Shown: in pieces, positions 39,791 to 48,554 of the stretch
How the letters are laid out: each line of letters opens with the position of its first letter
How positions within the stretch are numbered: position 1 is the stretch's first letter
Source: Pseudarthrobacter sp. GA104
GTDB taxonomy: Bacteria; Actinomycetota; Actinomycetes; Actinomycetales; Micrococcaceae
Reading direction: 5' to 3'
Assembly: GCF_009741265.1 (NCBI RefSeq)
Contig: NZ_WOWL01000001.1
Coordinates: forward strand, 4,464,001 to 4,528,000
DNA length: 64,000 nucleotides
Made by a program: the position numbers and the translations under genes
Notes under the pieces: model-generated
What the model was told of the DNA's origin: nothing
The model's input: only the letters and a program-made list of their open reading frames with translations
Database searches by the model: none

Positions 39791-41446
39791 TCAGGACCGG
39801 AGCGCTGGACTTGCGAAAATTTCGATGCCGTTCCTGACCGTTTGCAGGCACACCGGATCAGTGCCGGTGTCCAGGGCAGGCAGCAGCGGTGTCCGCGCCC
39901 TTGGGTCGGTGCTCCAGGACTGGACGCGGCCGTCCGCCACCTGGACCATCAGTTCCTCGACCTCCCAGACGGCGAAACTGGCAGGAGCTCCGGGCACGAG
40001 CTGTCCCGCCATGGGGTCGGAATATCTGGCGGCGCGCCAGCCTGCCCGGGTGTGGCCCAGGAAGGCTGCGCGGGCCGAAATCCGCTCATCCTGGTTGTGG
40101 TGCTCCAGGCAGGCGCGGACACTGGACCAGGGCCGCAGGGGCGTCACTGGGCTGTCGCTGCCGAAGCACACCGGAACCCCGGCCGCGAAGAGCCTGGCAA
40201 AGGGGTTCATTGACCGGCTCCGCTCCTCCAGCCTTTGTTCGTACAGCCCTCCGGGGCCGCCCCAGGCAGCGTCGAACGCCGGCTGGGCGCTGACTGTAAC
40301 CGCGTACCGGGCCAGGGTTTCGACGGCGGCGGCGTCCACCATCTCCACATGTTCAAGGCGGTGGCCTGCGGCACGCACCCGCTGCTCACCCACTTCACGT
40401 GCTGCCAGCTCGAGGGCGGCCAGCGCGGTGTCCAGCCCGGCGTCCCCAATAACATGGAATCCGCCTTGGACTCCGGCAAGCGAGCATGCAGCAAGGTGCG
40501 CTGCAGCTTCATCAACAGTCAGATACAGGCTCCCCTGCTCGCCCGGCGCGTCCTCGTACGCGGACCTCAGGGCGGCCGTCCGCGATCCGATGGAGCCGTC
40601 GATGTTGAGGTCGCCGGCCACCCCCCGCACGCTGAAGCCAAACTGGCCCAGAAGGCTGCGGGCATGTTCTTCGGAGGCCGCCAGTTCCCCCCAGTAGGGA
40701 AGGACTTCAGGGACTCCGGCGCTTTCAGGGCCGCCGTTGTTCCATGCGGCGGCAAGCCGCAGGTCCTCTGCGCCGCCGATGTGCGGTGCGCCCATTTCCG
40801 CGACTGCCACGTAGCCATTAGCCGCCGCTTCGGACAATGCACGGCCCTGGTGGCGCCGCAGCTCGTCGTGCGGCAGCCGGCGGGTAGCCTGGCGGGCGGC
40901 CGTGTGCGCTGCCCGCCGGACCCTCGCCCCGCCGTCGAACCCGTCCAGTTCCCGGACGCCCGCCGCGTGGGCCAGGGACCCGGACACCAGCGCGGAGTGC
41001 ACGTCCACCCGCGAGAGGTATACGTGCCGCCCGGCGGACGCCCGTTCCAGCTCCTCGGCGGTGGGCAGGGTGTCATCCGCCCAGGTGGTCTCATCCCAGC
41101 CGTGGCCCAGCACAGGTCCCGTGCCGGGGACGCCGGCTACGGCGTCCAGCAGTTCCTTGGCTGAACGGATTCCGCCCAGCTGCAGTGAGTCCAGCGCGAT
41201 GCCGGTCTCGGTCAGGTGGATGTGGGAGTCCACGAAGCCCGGCGCCACGAGGGCGCCCCGGAGATCGATGATCTCCATTGAACTGTCAGCAATGGATGAG
41301 GCTGCCTGTTCGGATCCCACCCAGGCAACCGTGCCGCCGTCAACCACCATGGCCGTGGCAAAAGGGTCTGCCGCGGTGTAGACGGACCCGTTCCGGTAGA
41401 GGACAGTCTTAGCTCGGGCAGCGGGCAGCGGTTCAGGCTGGGACAT
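39791..41446 (-). CDS. Amidohydrolase family protein (YtcJ/Amidohydro_3 type)
   Basis: 551 residues. Begins with a composite-domain strand region (TVLYRNGSVYTAADPFATAMVVDGGTVAWVG), then the metal motif VDSHIHLTETG (His-x-His), a long barrel with VDVHSALVSG, GDLNIDGSIGSRTAALR, FHVIGDAGLDTALAAL and CFGSDSPVTPLRPW (late Asp). This fits the YtcJ-like branch of metal-dependent amidohydrolases; the substrate is unknown. ATG at 41446. It lies 54 nt downstream of the HelY gene and 94 nt upstream of the mannosyltransferase start. Confidence 0.88.
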   Translation of the reverse strand: MSQPEPLPAARAKTVLYRNGSVYTAADPFATAMVVDGGTVAWVGSEQAASSIADSSMEIIDLRGALVAPGFVDSHIHLTETGIALDSLQLGGIRSAKELLDAVAGVPGTGPVLGHGWDETTWADDTLPTAEELERASAGRHVYLSRVDVHSALVSGSLAHAAGVRELDGFDGGARVRRAAHTAARQATRRLPHDELRRHQGRALSEAAANGYVAVAEMGAPHIGGAEDLRLAAAWNNGGPESAGVPEVLPYWGELAASEEHARSLLGQFGFSVRGVAGDLNIDGSIGSRTAALRSAYEDAPGEQGSLYLTVDEAAAHLAACSLAGVQGGFHVIGDAGLDTALAALELAAREVGEQRVRAAGHRLEHVEMVDAAAVETLARYAVTVSAQPAFDAAWGGPGGLYEQRLEERSRSMNPFARLFAAGVPVCFGSDSPVTPLRPWSSVRACLEHHNQDERISARAAFLGHTRAGWRAARYSDPMAGQLVPGAPASFAVWEVEELMVQVADGRVQSWSTDPRARTPLLPALDTGTDPVCLQTVRNGIEIFASPALRS

Positions 41447-41500
41447 GCGGGGCAGTGCTCCTGGAGTTGGTGTGGGCCGGTGGGTGGCCGGCGAGGCTTG

Positions 41501-44434
41501 TCAGAGTACGGAAGAATAGGCTACGACGCCGCGGCGGATCAGCGAGATGGCTTCGGCACAGAGCCGGGCAAGGCGGGGTTCCAGGCCGGGAATCTTTGCG
41601 AGCTGGTCCAAGAGGTCGACAACCTGCTTCACCCACCGGACAAAGTCACCGGCTGCCAGGTCCGTGCCGCTCAGGACGTCCTGCAGGTGGCGGCCACGGG
41701 CCCACTTGTAGATCGGCCAGACGAGCCCCAGTTCGGGTTCGCCGGTCAGCGGAAGCTTGTTCTCCTCTTCCACGTCCTCCAAGGCAGACCACTCGCGGAC
41801 GACGATATCCACCGACGTCTCAAGGGAAATACTGGGCATCCGCGGCCGGAGCCCCCGGTCCTCCCTTTTCGCCTGGTACACCAGCACACTGGCCAGTGCT
41901 GCAACTTCCACGGCATCCAGATCGTCAAACGCGCCCAGCCGCAGGGACTGGGAAATGAGGAGGTCCTTCTCCCCGTAGATCCGCCGCAGCCGCTGGCCAT
42001 CGGGACTGATGCCCAGCCGGCCGTCGGCAGCCGGCTCCAGATACCCGTACGCGGTCAGGACGTCGCACACACGGTCAAAGGTCTTGGCGATCGTGTTGGT
42101 CCGGCCCTGGATCTGGCGCACCAGCCCATCGGTTTCCCGCCGCAGCTTCCACCAGCGTTCGGACCAGCGGGCGTGGTCCTCCCGTTCGCTGCAGCCGTGG
42201 CACGGGTGGGCCCGGAGGACGCGGCGGAGGTCGGCGATGCGCTTTTCCTGGTTGGGCAGGGCCGTGGCGAGTCCGAAATCGTGGTTGCGGGTGTTGCCCG
42301 GGGCGGGCGGCCGGTTCTCCCGCAACGCGTTCCGGGCCGAGGACGCGAGATCACGGCGGGATTTGGGCACCTTGGCATTAAAGGACTTGGGAATGCGGAT
42401 GCGCGTCACCGGCGCGATGGGGCCTTCCAGATCATCGGTTCCGATTCTCCGCAACTGGTTGTCCAGCGTCAGGACGGCAGGCCGCGGCTCGCGGCTGGTG
42501 TGGTCCGAACTGAGCACAATGGCCGGGCCGGGCGCCCTGCCCCCGGGCACCTCCACCACGTCCCCCGGCAACAGGCGGGCCAGGGAATCATCGCTGAGTG
42601 ATTTCCGGGCGCGGGACTTGGTACGCGAACCGGCGTTTTCGGCGTCGGAGAGTTCCCTCCGCAGCCGCGCGTACTCGGTAAAGTCGCCCAAATGGCAGGT
42701 CATCGACTTGGCATACCCGGCCAGCGATTCCTCCCGGCTGCGCACCTGCCTGGCAAGCCCCACCACCGAACGGTCAGCCTGGAACTGGGCAAAGGAGGAC
42801 TCAAGGATTTCGCGGGCCCGGGCCCGGCCGAACTGGGCCAGGAGGTTGATGCTCATGTTGTACGTGGGCCGGAAGCTCGAGTTCAAGGGGTAGGTGCGCC
42901 GGGACGCCAGGCCGGCGACCGCCGTCGGGTCCGTACCGGGCTGCCACAGCACCACTGCATGGCCTTCGACGTCGATGCCGCGGCGGCCCGCACGGCCGGT
43001 CAGCTGCGTATACTCACCGGCGGTGATGTCCACATGGGCTTCACCGTTGAACTTGTCCAACTTTTCCAGCACCACGGAGCGGGCAGGCATGTTGACGCCC
43101 AAGGCCAGGGTTTCCGTGGCGAAAACCGCTTTGACCAGGCCGTCGGCGAAGAGTTTCTCCACCACTTCCTTGAAAGTGGGCAGCATGCCGGCATGGTGGG
43201 CGGCGAAGCCCCGGATCAGTCCGTCACGCCAGGTCCAGAAGCCCAGGATATCGAGGTCGTCCGGCGGGATATCCTGGCCGGCTTCGTCAACGCGCTGGGC
43301 GATGATCCGCTGTTCCTTCTCCGTGGTGAGCCACAGCCCGGAGCCGACGCACTGTGCCACGGCAGCGTCACAGCCGGCCCTTGAGAAAATGAAGGTAATG
43401 GCAGGGAGCAGGTCCATGCGGTCCAGGCTTGCAATGACCTGGGGGCGGCTGGCGGGACGAACGCCACGTTCGTCGCCGCCCCGGCCGGGACGGTCGTTGC
43501 CGCGCCGCCCGCGCTGGCCGCGTCCGCCGGGTCCCCCTTGGCGGCTGCGGAAACTCTGCTGGATTTCGCTGCGCGCTACCTTGAGGAGGTGGGGATTGAC
43601 GTCGACGCCGCGGCCCTTTGCGCTGTCCTTCGACGAAACCGGCTGCGTCTCCCCCCCGTCCACCGGCGGCGCAATTTCGTCGAAGCTGGTTTCTCCGGCG
43701 AACAAGTCCATGATCTGGCGGCCAACCATCACGTGCTGCCAGAGAGGTACCGGCCGGTGCTCGGAGACGATGATGTCAGTATCACCGCGGACGGTGTCCA
43801 GCCAGGCTCCGAACTCCTCGGCGTTCGAGACGGTGGCGCTGAGTGAAACCACCTGCACCTCGCTGGGGAGATGGATGATCACTTCCTCCCAGACGGCACC
43901 CCGGAACCTGTCGGCCAGGTAATGCACCTCGTCCATCACCACATAGCCGAGGTCGTCCAATGTTGCCGAATCCGCGTACAGCATGTTCCGCAGGACTTCC
44001 GTGGTCATGATGACGACGGGGGCGTCACCGTTGATGCTGGTGTCGCCGGTGAGGAGGCCAACATTCCGGGCGCCGTATTTTTCAGAAAGTTCGGTGAACT
44101 TCTGGTTGCTCAAAGCCTTGATGGGGGTTGTGTAAAACGCCTTCAGGCCCCGCTGAAGCGCCAGGTAGATGGCGAATTCACCGACGATGGTCTTGCCGGC
44201 GCCTGTGGGGGCCGCCACCAGCACTCCCCTGCCCTCCTGGAGGGAGCGGCATGACTGCCGCTGGAAGTCGTCCAGTTCGAAGTCCAGGGTACGGACGAAG
44301 GCTCCGAGGTATGTCGCCGCTTCGGCCCTGCGCTCGGCGCTGGCACGGTACCGCTCGGCAGGAGAGAGCTCTTCAGTGTCGGTGGGCCCGGCAGGGAACG
44401 GTCCAATGGAAGAAGGCCCGGTGTTGGAGGACAT
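41501..44434 (-). CDS. helY: DEAD/DEAH-box RNA helicase, HelY/Ski2-like
   Basis: 977 residues, superfamily 2 Ski2/Mtr4-type. Visible are motif I VAAPTGAGKTIVGEFA, motif II DEVHYLAD, motif III SLSATVSNAEEFGAW, and the C-terminal motifs GVNMPARSVVLEKLDKFNG and YTQLTGRAGRRGID. An RGG-like basic insertion (about 300-330; GRGQRGRRGNDRPGRGGDERG) lies between the helicase lobes. The ~400-residue C-terminal part ends in a Ski2-type helical domain. The name follows mycobacterial HelY; the RNA target is not known. ATG 6 nt after TAGGCT, leaderless. Confidence 0.9.
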   Translation of the reverse strand: MSSNTGPSSIGPFPAGPTDTEELSPAERYRASAERRAEAATYLGAFVRTLDFELDDFQRQSCRSLQEGRGVLVAAPTGAGKTIVGEFAIYLALQRGLKAFYTTPIKALSNQKFTELSEKYGARNVGLLTGDTSINGDAPVVIMTTEVLRNMLYADSATLDDLGYVVMDEVHYLADRFRGAVWEEVIIHLPSEVQVVSLSATVSNAEEFGAWLDTVRGDTDIIVSEHRPVPLWQHVMVGRQIMDLFAGETSFDEIAPPVDGGETQPVSSKDSAKGRGVDVNPHLLKVARSEIQQSFRSRQGGPGGRGQRGRRGNDRPGRGGDERGVRPASRPQVIASLDRMDLLPAITFIFSRAGCDAAVAQCVGSGLWLTTEKEQRIIAQRVDEAGQDIPPDDLDILGFWTWRDGLIRGFAAHHAGMLPTFKEVVEKLFADGLVKAVFATETLALGVNMPARSVVLEKLDKFNGEAHVDITAGEYTQLTGRAGRRGIDVEGHAVVLWQPGTDPTAVAGLASRRTYPLNSSFRPTYNMSINLLAQFGRARAREILESSFAQFQADRSVVGLARQVRSREESLAGYAKSMTCHLGDFTEYARLRRELSDAENAGSRTKSRARKSLSDDSLARLLPGDVVEVPGGRAPGPAIVLSSDHTSREPRPAVLTLDNQLRRIGTDDLEGPIAPVTRIRIPKSFNAKVPKSRRDLASSARNALRENRPPAPGNTRNHDFGLATALPNQEKRIADLRRVLRAHPCHGCSEREDHARWSERWWKLRRETDGLVRQIQGRTNTIAKTFDRVCDVLTAYGYLEPAADGRLGISPDGQRLRRIYGEKDLLISQSLRLGAFDDLDAVEVAALASVLVYQAKREDRGLRPRMPSISLETSVDIVVREWSALEDVEEENKLPLTGEPELGLVWPIYKWARGRHLQDVLSGTDLAAGDFVRWVKQVVDLLDQLAKIPGLEPRLARLCAEAISLIRRGVVAYSSVL

Positions 44435-44440
44435 ACCCCA

Positions 44441-44446
44441 AGCCTA
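44441..44446 (-). promoter_or_regulatory. -10 element of helY
   Basis: TAGGCT on the minus strand, 6 nt before ATG at 44434; lies in the 19-nt gap after tatC. Confidence 0.5.
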
Positions 44447-44453
44447 ACGGGGC

Positions 44454-45290
44454 TCAGAGGTTCTTGAGCTCACTGCCGGGGGTGGCGATGTCCGCTGTGG
44501 CCTCGGTTTCAGCTGCCCGTTTGGCTGTCCTGCGTTCGCGGCGCTTGTCGTTCATCAGGCAGATGCCGATCGCGGCAAAGAAAAGCACCAGCAGTGGGCC
44601 GGCCAGCATGAACATCGAGATGGCATCTGCTCCGGGAGCAGCAATGGCAGCGAGGACGAACACGAGGAACACTGTGATGCGCCAGGCCTTGAGGATGGTA
44701 CTGCCGGAGATGATGCCCGCCATGTTGATGCCCACCAGCACCACGGGAACCAGGAAAGCCACGCCCAGGACCAGCACCATGCGGGTCACGAACTCGATGT
44801 ACGTGCGGGCATCGATGACGCTGGAGGACCCTTCCGGGGTGAACTGCGTCAGCGCGTGGACCACCTGCGGCACAACAAGCCAGCCGGCCCAGATACCGGC
44901 CAGGAACAACGGGACTGCCGCCGCCATGTACCCCAGCGTGTACCGGCGTTCCTTGGAGGTCAGGCCGGGCGTGATAAACGCCCAGAGCTGGTAGATCCAG
45001 ATGGGGCTGGAAATGACCACGCCGATGAGCAGTGACATTTGCAGCTTGAAATCGAACGGAGATGCAATGCTTCCGAAGTTTATGGCCGAGAGCCCGCCGG
45101 TCTGCTCGGAGATGCGGTTGACCGGCTCGGCCAGGGCCTTCAGCAACGGATCGTAAAGTATCCAGCCCCCGATGCCGCCAATAACGACGCCGATCGCCGA
45201 CTTGATCAGCCGGTTCTTGAGCTCTTTGAGGTGGTCCCAAAGAGCCATCCGCCCCTCGGGGTTGGCTTTACGGGCCCGCGACAGTGCCAC
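44454..45290 (-). CDS. tatC: Sec-independent protein translocase TatC
   Basis: 278 residues, six membrane helices. Core receptor of the twin-arginine export pathway. Near the N-terminus is MALWDHLKELKNRLIKSAIG with the conserved acidic/arginine loop, then QLWAFITPGLTSKERRY and FVTRMVLVLGVAFLVPVVLV. The C-terminal ~30 residues are a charged tail. GTG at 45290 lies just after tatA; an alternative ATG at 45245 has GAGGGG 3 nt upstream and begins at MALWDHLKEL, so the true start is uncertain by 15 codons. Forms an operon with tatA. Confidence 0.95.
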   Translation of the reverse strand: MALSRARKANPEGRMALWDHLKELKNRLIKSAIGVVIGGIGGWILYDPLLKALAEPVNRISEQTGGLSAINFGSIASPFDFKLQMSLLIGVVISSPIWIYQLWAFITPGLTSKERRYTLGYMAAAVPLFLAGIWAGWLVVPQVVHALTQFTPEGSSSVIDARTYIEFVTRMVLVLGVAFLVPVVLVGINMAGIISGSTILKAWRITVFLVFVLAAIAAPGADAISMFMLAGPLLVLFFAAIGICLMNDKRRERRTAKRAAETEATADIATPGSELKNL

Positions 45291-45296
45291 TGGGGG

Positions 45297-45569
45297 TCAG
45301 GCGCGGTTCGACGGCGGAACGTCAGTGCCGTCTGTCGGCTCACCGGGCTTCGCCTTGGGGTGGTTGACGATGGTGCCTTCCACCGGACCGGAGGCGTCAG
45401 TGGATTCGGTCTTGCCGTCGTTCTTCATTTCCTTGACTTCGGACTTGATGATCCGCATGGACTGGCCAAGGCTGCGTGCCATGGCCGGAAGTTTAGGCGC
45501 GGCAAAAAGGAGCAATGCAACAACGATGATAATTACGATGGGCCAAGGGCCATCAAAGAGTCTTCCCAC
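45297..45569 (-). CDS. tatA: Sec-independent protein translocase TatA
   Basis: 90 residues. One N-terminal membrane helix (about 8-24; GPWPIVIIIVVALLLFAAPKLP) followed by the amphipathic helix AMARSLGQSMRIIKSEVKEM and a charged tail. TatA polymers form the passage for folded proteins with TatC. GTG start with GAAAGG upstream. tatC begins 6 nt later. Confidence 0.94.
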   Translation of the reverse strand: MGRLFDGPWPIVIIIVVALLLFAAPKLPAMARSLGQSMRIIKSEVKEMKNDGKTESTDASGPVEGTIVNHPKAKPGEPTDGTDVPPSNRA

Positions 45570-45596
45570 GGGAAATCCTTTCGTTTCAATACAATT

Positions 45597-45950
45597 TTAC
45601 TTCGAGGTGAAGTCCAGATCGCCGAGTGCCTGCGGCTGGCCCCGGTCTATCTTGCGCTGCACCCGCCGAAGACGGCGTTCTTCCTGTCGGGACGACTTGG
45701 ATGCCTCGTAATCATGTCTCATGACAGTCGGCGAGGCAAAAACCGCGGATCCCGGGTGGGGCGTCGCCGGCGCTGTGGAGGCCGGGGATGTTTCCATGGG
45801 GCCCAGCTGCCCCAGTTTTTCACCGGCCGCCCCCAGGTCCTTGACGGTTGCCATGAACTGGCGGAACAACCGGATGCCCAGCAGGACATAGAAGAGCAGC
45901 GAGAGCGCAACGAGCGCCACCCATATCAGGATCCAGGACCACCAAGGCAT
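45597..45950 (-). CDS. Small membrane-anchored hypothetical protein
   Basis: 117 residues. One N-terminal membrane helix (MPWWSWILIWVALVALSLLFYVLLGIRLFRQF), then a helical stretch (MATVKDLGAAGEKLGQLG) resembling the short DUF948-like pattern, and a Pro/Ser/Thr-rich then highly basic tail (SSRQEERRLRRVQRKIDRG). No function recognised. ATG at 45950 is 11 nt past the pafBC stop; the longer open frame is antisense-like chance. It lies between pafBC and tatA on the same strand, a position conserved in related actinobacteria as I recall. Confidence 0.75.
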   Translation of the reverse strand: MPWWSWILIWVALVALSLLFYVLLGIRLFRQFMATVKDLGAAGEKLGQLGPMETSPASTAPATPHPGSAVFASPTVMRHDYEASKSSRQEERRLRRVQRKIDRGQPQALGDLDFTSK

Positions 45951-45960
45951 GCTGAGAAGT

Positions 45961-47940
45961 CTAGTCGCCATACATGGCCAGCGATGCCGCCAGCCAGGTG
46001 CGGGCAGCTTCCGCCAGCTCCTCGGGGGCAAGAATACGGGCAGCACCCCCGTGCTGGGCCACGAACATCGGCAACCATGCGGTGTTGCTGAAGCGGATGT
46101 CCGCCACCAGGCCGCCGTCGGGCAGTTCCGCCGTACGTTCCGCGTAGTAGTCATCTGCCAGTCCCCTCCCCTGCCGGGTGAGCTGGACGGTGACGGTGGT
46201 GTCGTCGTCGTTGGCCGTGAAAAGCTTTGCAGGCGCCCCTTCGGCCGGCGTGATGTCGGCGGAAATGGGAACACCGTTCGGGTGCAGCTCCTGGACCCGG
46301 TCCAGGCGGAAATTCCGCAGCCCGCGGACCAGGTGGCAGTAGGCCTCGAAGTACCAGGTGTTGTCCAGGGAGTAGAGCCGGAGGGGATCCACATCGCGTT
46401 CGGACACGGCGTCCCGCTGGGGCGACAGGTACGCCAGGCGCAGCTGTGAGCGTGACTCGATCGCCTGCCGCACGGCGGCGTGAGTGGCGGCATCCGCGGG
46501 TGCGACTTCGGGCCCGGCAAGGGAGGCCGCCCTGAGCCCTTCTTCGCCGGCTGCCGCCAGGAGTTTTAGCGTCACCGATTCCAGGGCGCCGCCCTCGGCT
46601 ACTTCCGGCAGCCCGTTCAGCGTCTCCAGCCCGGTCAGGAGGGCGCAGGCCTCCTCCACGGTGAAACGGACCGGTTTCGTCAGGTCCAGGTCCTGGGTGA
46701 TGTACACGTGGTCGTCGTCCCACTGGATGTCCAAAAGATCATCGGGATATCCCTCGGGCAGCCCGGAGCAGATCAGAATCTGCAGGTCGTCCTCCAGCTC
46801 CTTCCTGCTGACGCCGAACTGATCGGCGACGTCCTGGATGTGCAGGCCCTGGTTGTGCACCAGGAAGGGCACCAGTTGGAGCATCCGCTTGAGCTGGTCC
46901 TCGGAAGTGCGTTTGCGGACACTCCGGGCACGGGCCTCGCCGAAGCGGTAGGAGGGCACAGGAGCCGCGCTGAAGTCCGCAGCGGCACGCAGCCTGCGGC
47001 GGACGGCTTTGACGAGCTCGGAGGGGGACACCGCGCGCGCATCCGGCCCGTAAGAGGCCAGTTCCTCGGCCAGGCTCTCGGGGTCCCTGAATTGCAGGGC
47101 CAACCGCTCATAGCCGGTGGCCGGCCGCCCGGCCGCGTTGCCTGCGTCAGAGCTCCGCCGGCGCAGGGCCAGCAGGCGTCCTTCCCTGACGTCCACGATG
47201 GCAGTGCGCAGCGGAAGCTCCGGGAGGCGGGCCAGTTCCTGCCGTACATTGAAGTCCGCGGGCGGCGTAAAGAGCTCTTTGTCCAGGGTTGTCACCGCAC
47301 TGGTAATGCGGGAGAGCCGGAAGTGCCGGGTGGCATTCCGCACCCGGTCGTGGCCCATCAGGTACCACTGGCCAAAGCGGCTGCCCAGGCCCCATGGTTC
47401 CACTGCCCGCAGTTCCTCCTTGCCGGTGGTGCCCGCGAGGTACGTGAAGGTGACGGGGTGCCGGGAGTGCATTGCGGCGACCAGGTCATCGAAGGCCTGT
47501 CCGGCGGGTTTGATCCGTGGCTGGACGCCGGCGGGCAGGCCGACGTCGGCCATCCGGCCGGAAGCCTTGAGCTTCCGGAGCGCGCTTTGGGCGGACGTGC
47601 CCAGGGCGGCGCGTTCCCACAACTGCGAGGCCAGGAGGAGTACGGTCCATTCCTCCGGCCCCAGCTGGACATCAGGAAGGCGGTTCGATTCCTTGCCGAT
47701 CCGGTAGCGGGTGGTGGCAGGGTCGTCCTCGCTCCACCCCATGTCCGTCAGTGTTTCCACATCGAAGCCGAACTGGCGGAGGTCGTTTTTGTCCCGTTCG
47801 AACATCCGCCCGAAGGCAACGTCGTTTCCTGACTGGTCGTGGTAGACCTTCTCCCGCAGCTCACTGCGGCGCAGGCCATACCGGGTGTTCAGGAGCGCGA
47901 TGAGCAGGTTGAGGAGACGTTCAGTACGGGATACGGACAC
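45961..47940 (-). CDS. pafBC: PafBC fused WYL-domain DNA-damage transcription activator
   Basis: 659 residues, two PafB/PafC-like units in one chain. Each has a winged helix (1-95: VSVSRTERLLNLLIALLNTRYGLRRSELREKV; and about 345-420: DQLKRMLQLVPFLVHNQGLHIQDVADQFGVSRKELEDDL), a WYL domain and a WYL-C region. Most actinobacteria encode PafB and PafC separately; Arthrobacter has the natural fusion, which supports the taxonomic reading. PafBC activates the LexA-independent DNA-damage response. Here it is separated from pafA by two FKBP genes. GTG is 7 nt after TAACGT, leaderless. Confidence 0.93.
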   Translation of the reverse strand: MSVSRTERLLNLLIALLNTRYGLRRSELREKVYHDQSGNDVAFGRMFERDKNDLRQFGFDVETLTDMGWSEDDPATTRYRIGKESNRLPDVQLGPEEWTVLLLASQLWERAALGTSAQSALRKLKASGRMADVGLPAGVQPRIKPAGQAFDDLVAAMHSRHPVTFTYLAGTTGKEELRAVEPWGLGSRFGQWYLMGHDRVRNATRHFRLSRITSAVTTLDKELFTPPADFNVRQELARLPELPLRTAIVDVREGRLLALRRRSSDAGNAAGRPATGYERLALQFRDPESLAEELASYGPDARAVSPSELVKAVRRRLRAAADFSAAPVPSYRFGEARARSVRKRTSEDQLKRMLQLVPFLVHNQGLHIQDVADQFGVSRKELEDDLQILICSGLPEGYPDDLLDIQWDDDHVYITQDLDLTKPVRFTVEEACALLTGLETLNGLPEVAEGGALESVTLKLLAAAGEEGLRAASLAGPEVAPADAATHAAVRQAIESRSQLRLAYLSPQRDAVSERDVDPLRLYSLDNTWYFEAYCHLVRGLRNFRLDRVQELHPNGVPISADITPAEGAPAKLFTANDDDTTVTVQLTRQGRGLADDYYAERTAELPDGGLVADIRFSNTAWLPMFVAQHGGAARILAPEELAEAARTWLAASLAMYGD

Positions 47941-47947
47941 CCTGGCT

Positions 47948-47953
47948 ACGTTA
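47948..47953 (-). promoter_or_regulatory. -10 element of pafBC
   Basis: TAACGT on the minus strand, 7 nt before GTG at 47940; leaderless geometry. Confidence 0.55.
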
Positions 47954-47978
47954 CTAAAGTCCGCGCCGGAACGCAGAA

Positions 47979-48022
47979 AGCGCGGCAGGCCCGGGTGTTC
48001 AAAGTCCCGGGCCTGCCGCGCT
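47979..48022 (-). terminator. Hairpin terminator downstream of the small FKBP gene
   Basis: A perfect 17-bp inverted repeat with a 10-nt loop, followed on the minus strand by a short TTTCT run. It separates the FKBP gene from the pafBC promoter. Confidence 0.75.
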
Positions 48023-48060
48023 CGTGGCGGTGACGGATGCCGTTTAGCGGCTAATCCCCG

Positions 48061-48456
48061 TCAGCGGACCCCTACGAGGTCCACTACGAAGATCAGGGCT
48101 TCGTTCGGAGCGATGGCTCCGCCGGCGCCGCGTGAGCCGTACGCCAGCTCGGACGGGATCTCCAGGCGGCGGCGGCCGCCCACCTTCATGCCGAGCAGGC
48201 CCTGGTCCCAGCCCTGGATGACCTGGCCGACGCCTACGCGGAAGTCAAGCGGTGCGCCGCGGCCCCAGGATGCGTCGAACTCTTCGCCTGTTGACCAGGC
48301 AACGCCCACATAGTGGGTGGATACGGTGTCGCCGGCTTTGGCTTCCCGCCCGTCGCCCTCAATGAGGTCGGTGATCACCAGTTCCGTGGGAACATCGCCC
48401 TCGGGGAAGTCGATCTCGGGCTTCTGGCGGTCGAAATCACGCTGGCCAAATGACAT
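48061..48456 (-). CDS. FKBP-type peptidyl-prolyl isomerase (cytosolic)
   Basis: 131 residues, one FKBP domain without signal sequence. Visible are GDTVSTHYVGVAWSTGEEFDASWGRGAPLDFRVGVGQVIQGWDQGLLGMKVGGRRRLEIPSELAYGSRGAGGAIAPNEALIFVVDLVGV, the complete catalytic core. Catalyses proline cis-trans isomerisation and may act as a folding helper. ATG with AAAGGAG upstream. Paralogous to the lipoprotein encoded just upstream. Confidence 0.93.
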   Translation of the reverse strand: MSFGQRDFDRQKPEIDFPEGDVPTELVITDLIEGDGREAKAGDTVSTHYVGVAWSTGEEFDASWGRGAPLDFRVGVGQVIQGWDQGLLGMKVGGRRRLEIPSELAYGSRGAGGAIAPNEALIFVVDLVGVR

Positions 48457-48554
48457 GGTTACTCCTTTAGGTCTGTGCTGCTCGTGTTCTGCTGCGCACG
48501 TGTGGTGCTGCTGATCGATGCCGCGGTGGGGCAGCGGCCCGACTGTAAGTGTTG

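Noticed and set aside
41480..42601. 373-codon plus-strand frame opposite helY
   Set aside because: Antisense shadow of the helicase C-terminal half; no motifs and no start signal.
46708..47832. 374-codon plus-strand frame opposite pafBC
   Set aside because: Antisense shadow; the minus strand encodes both WYL units intact.
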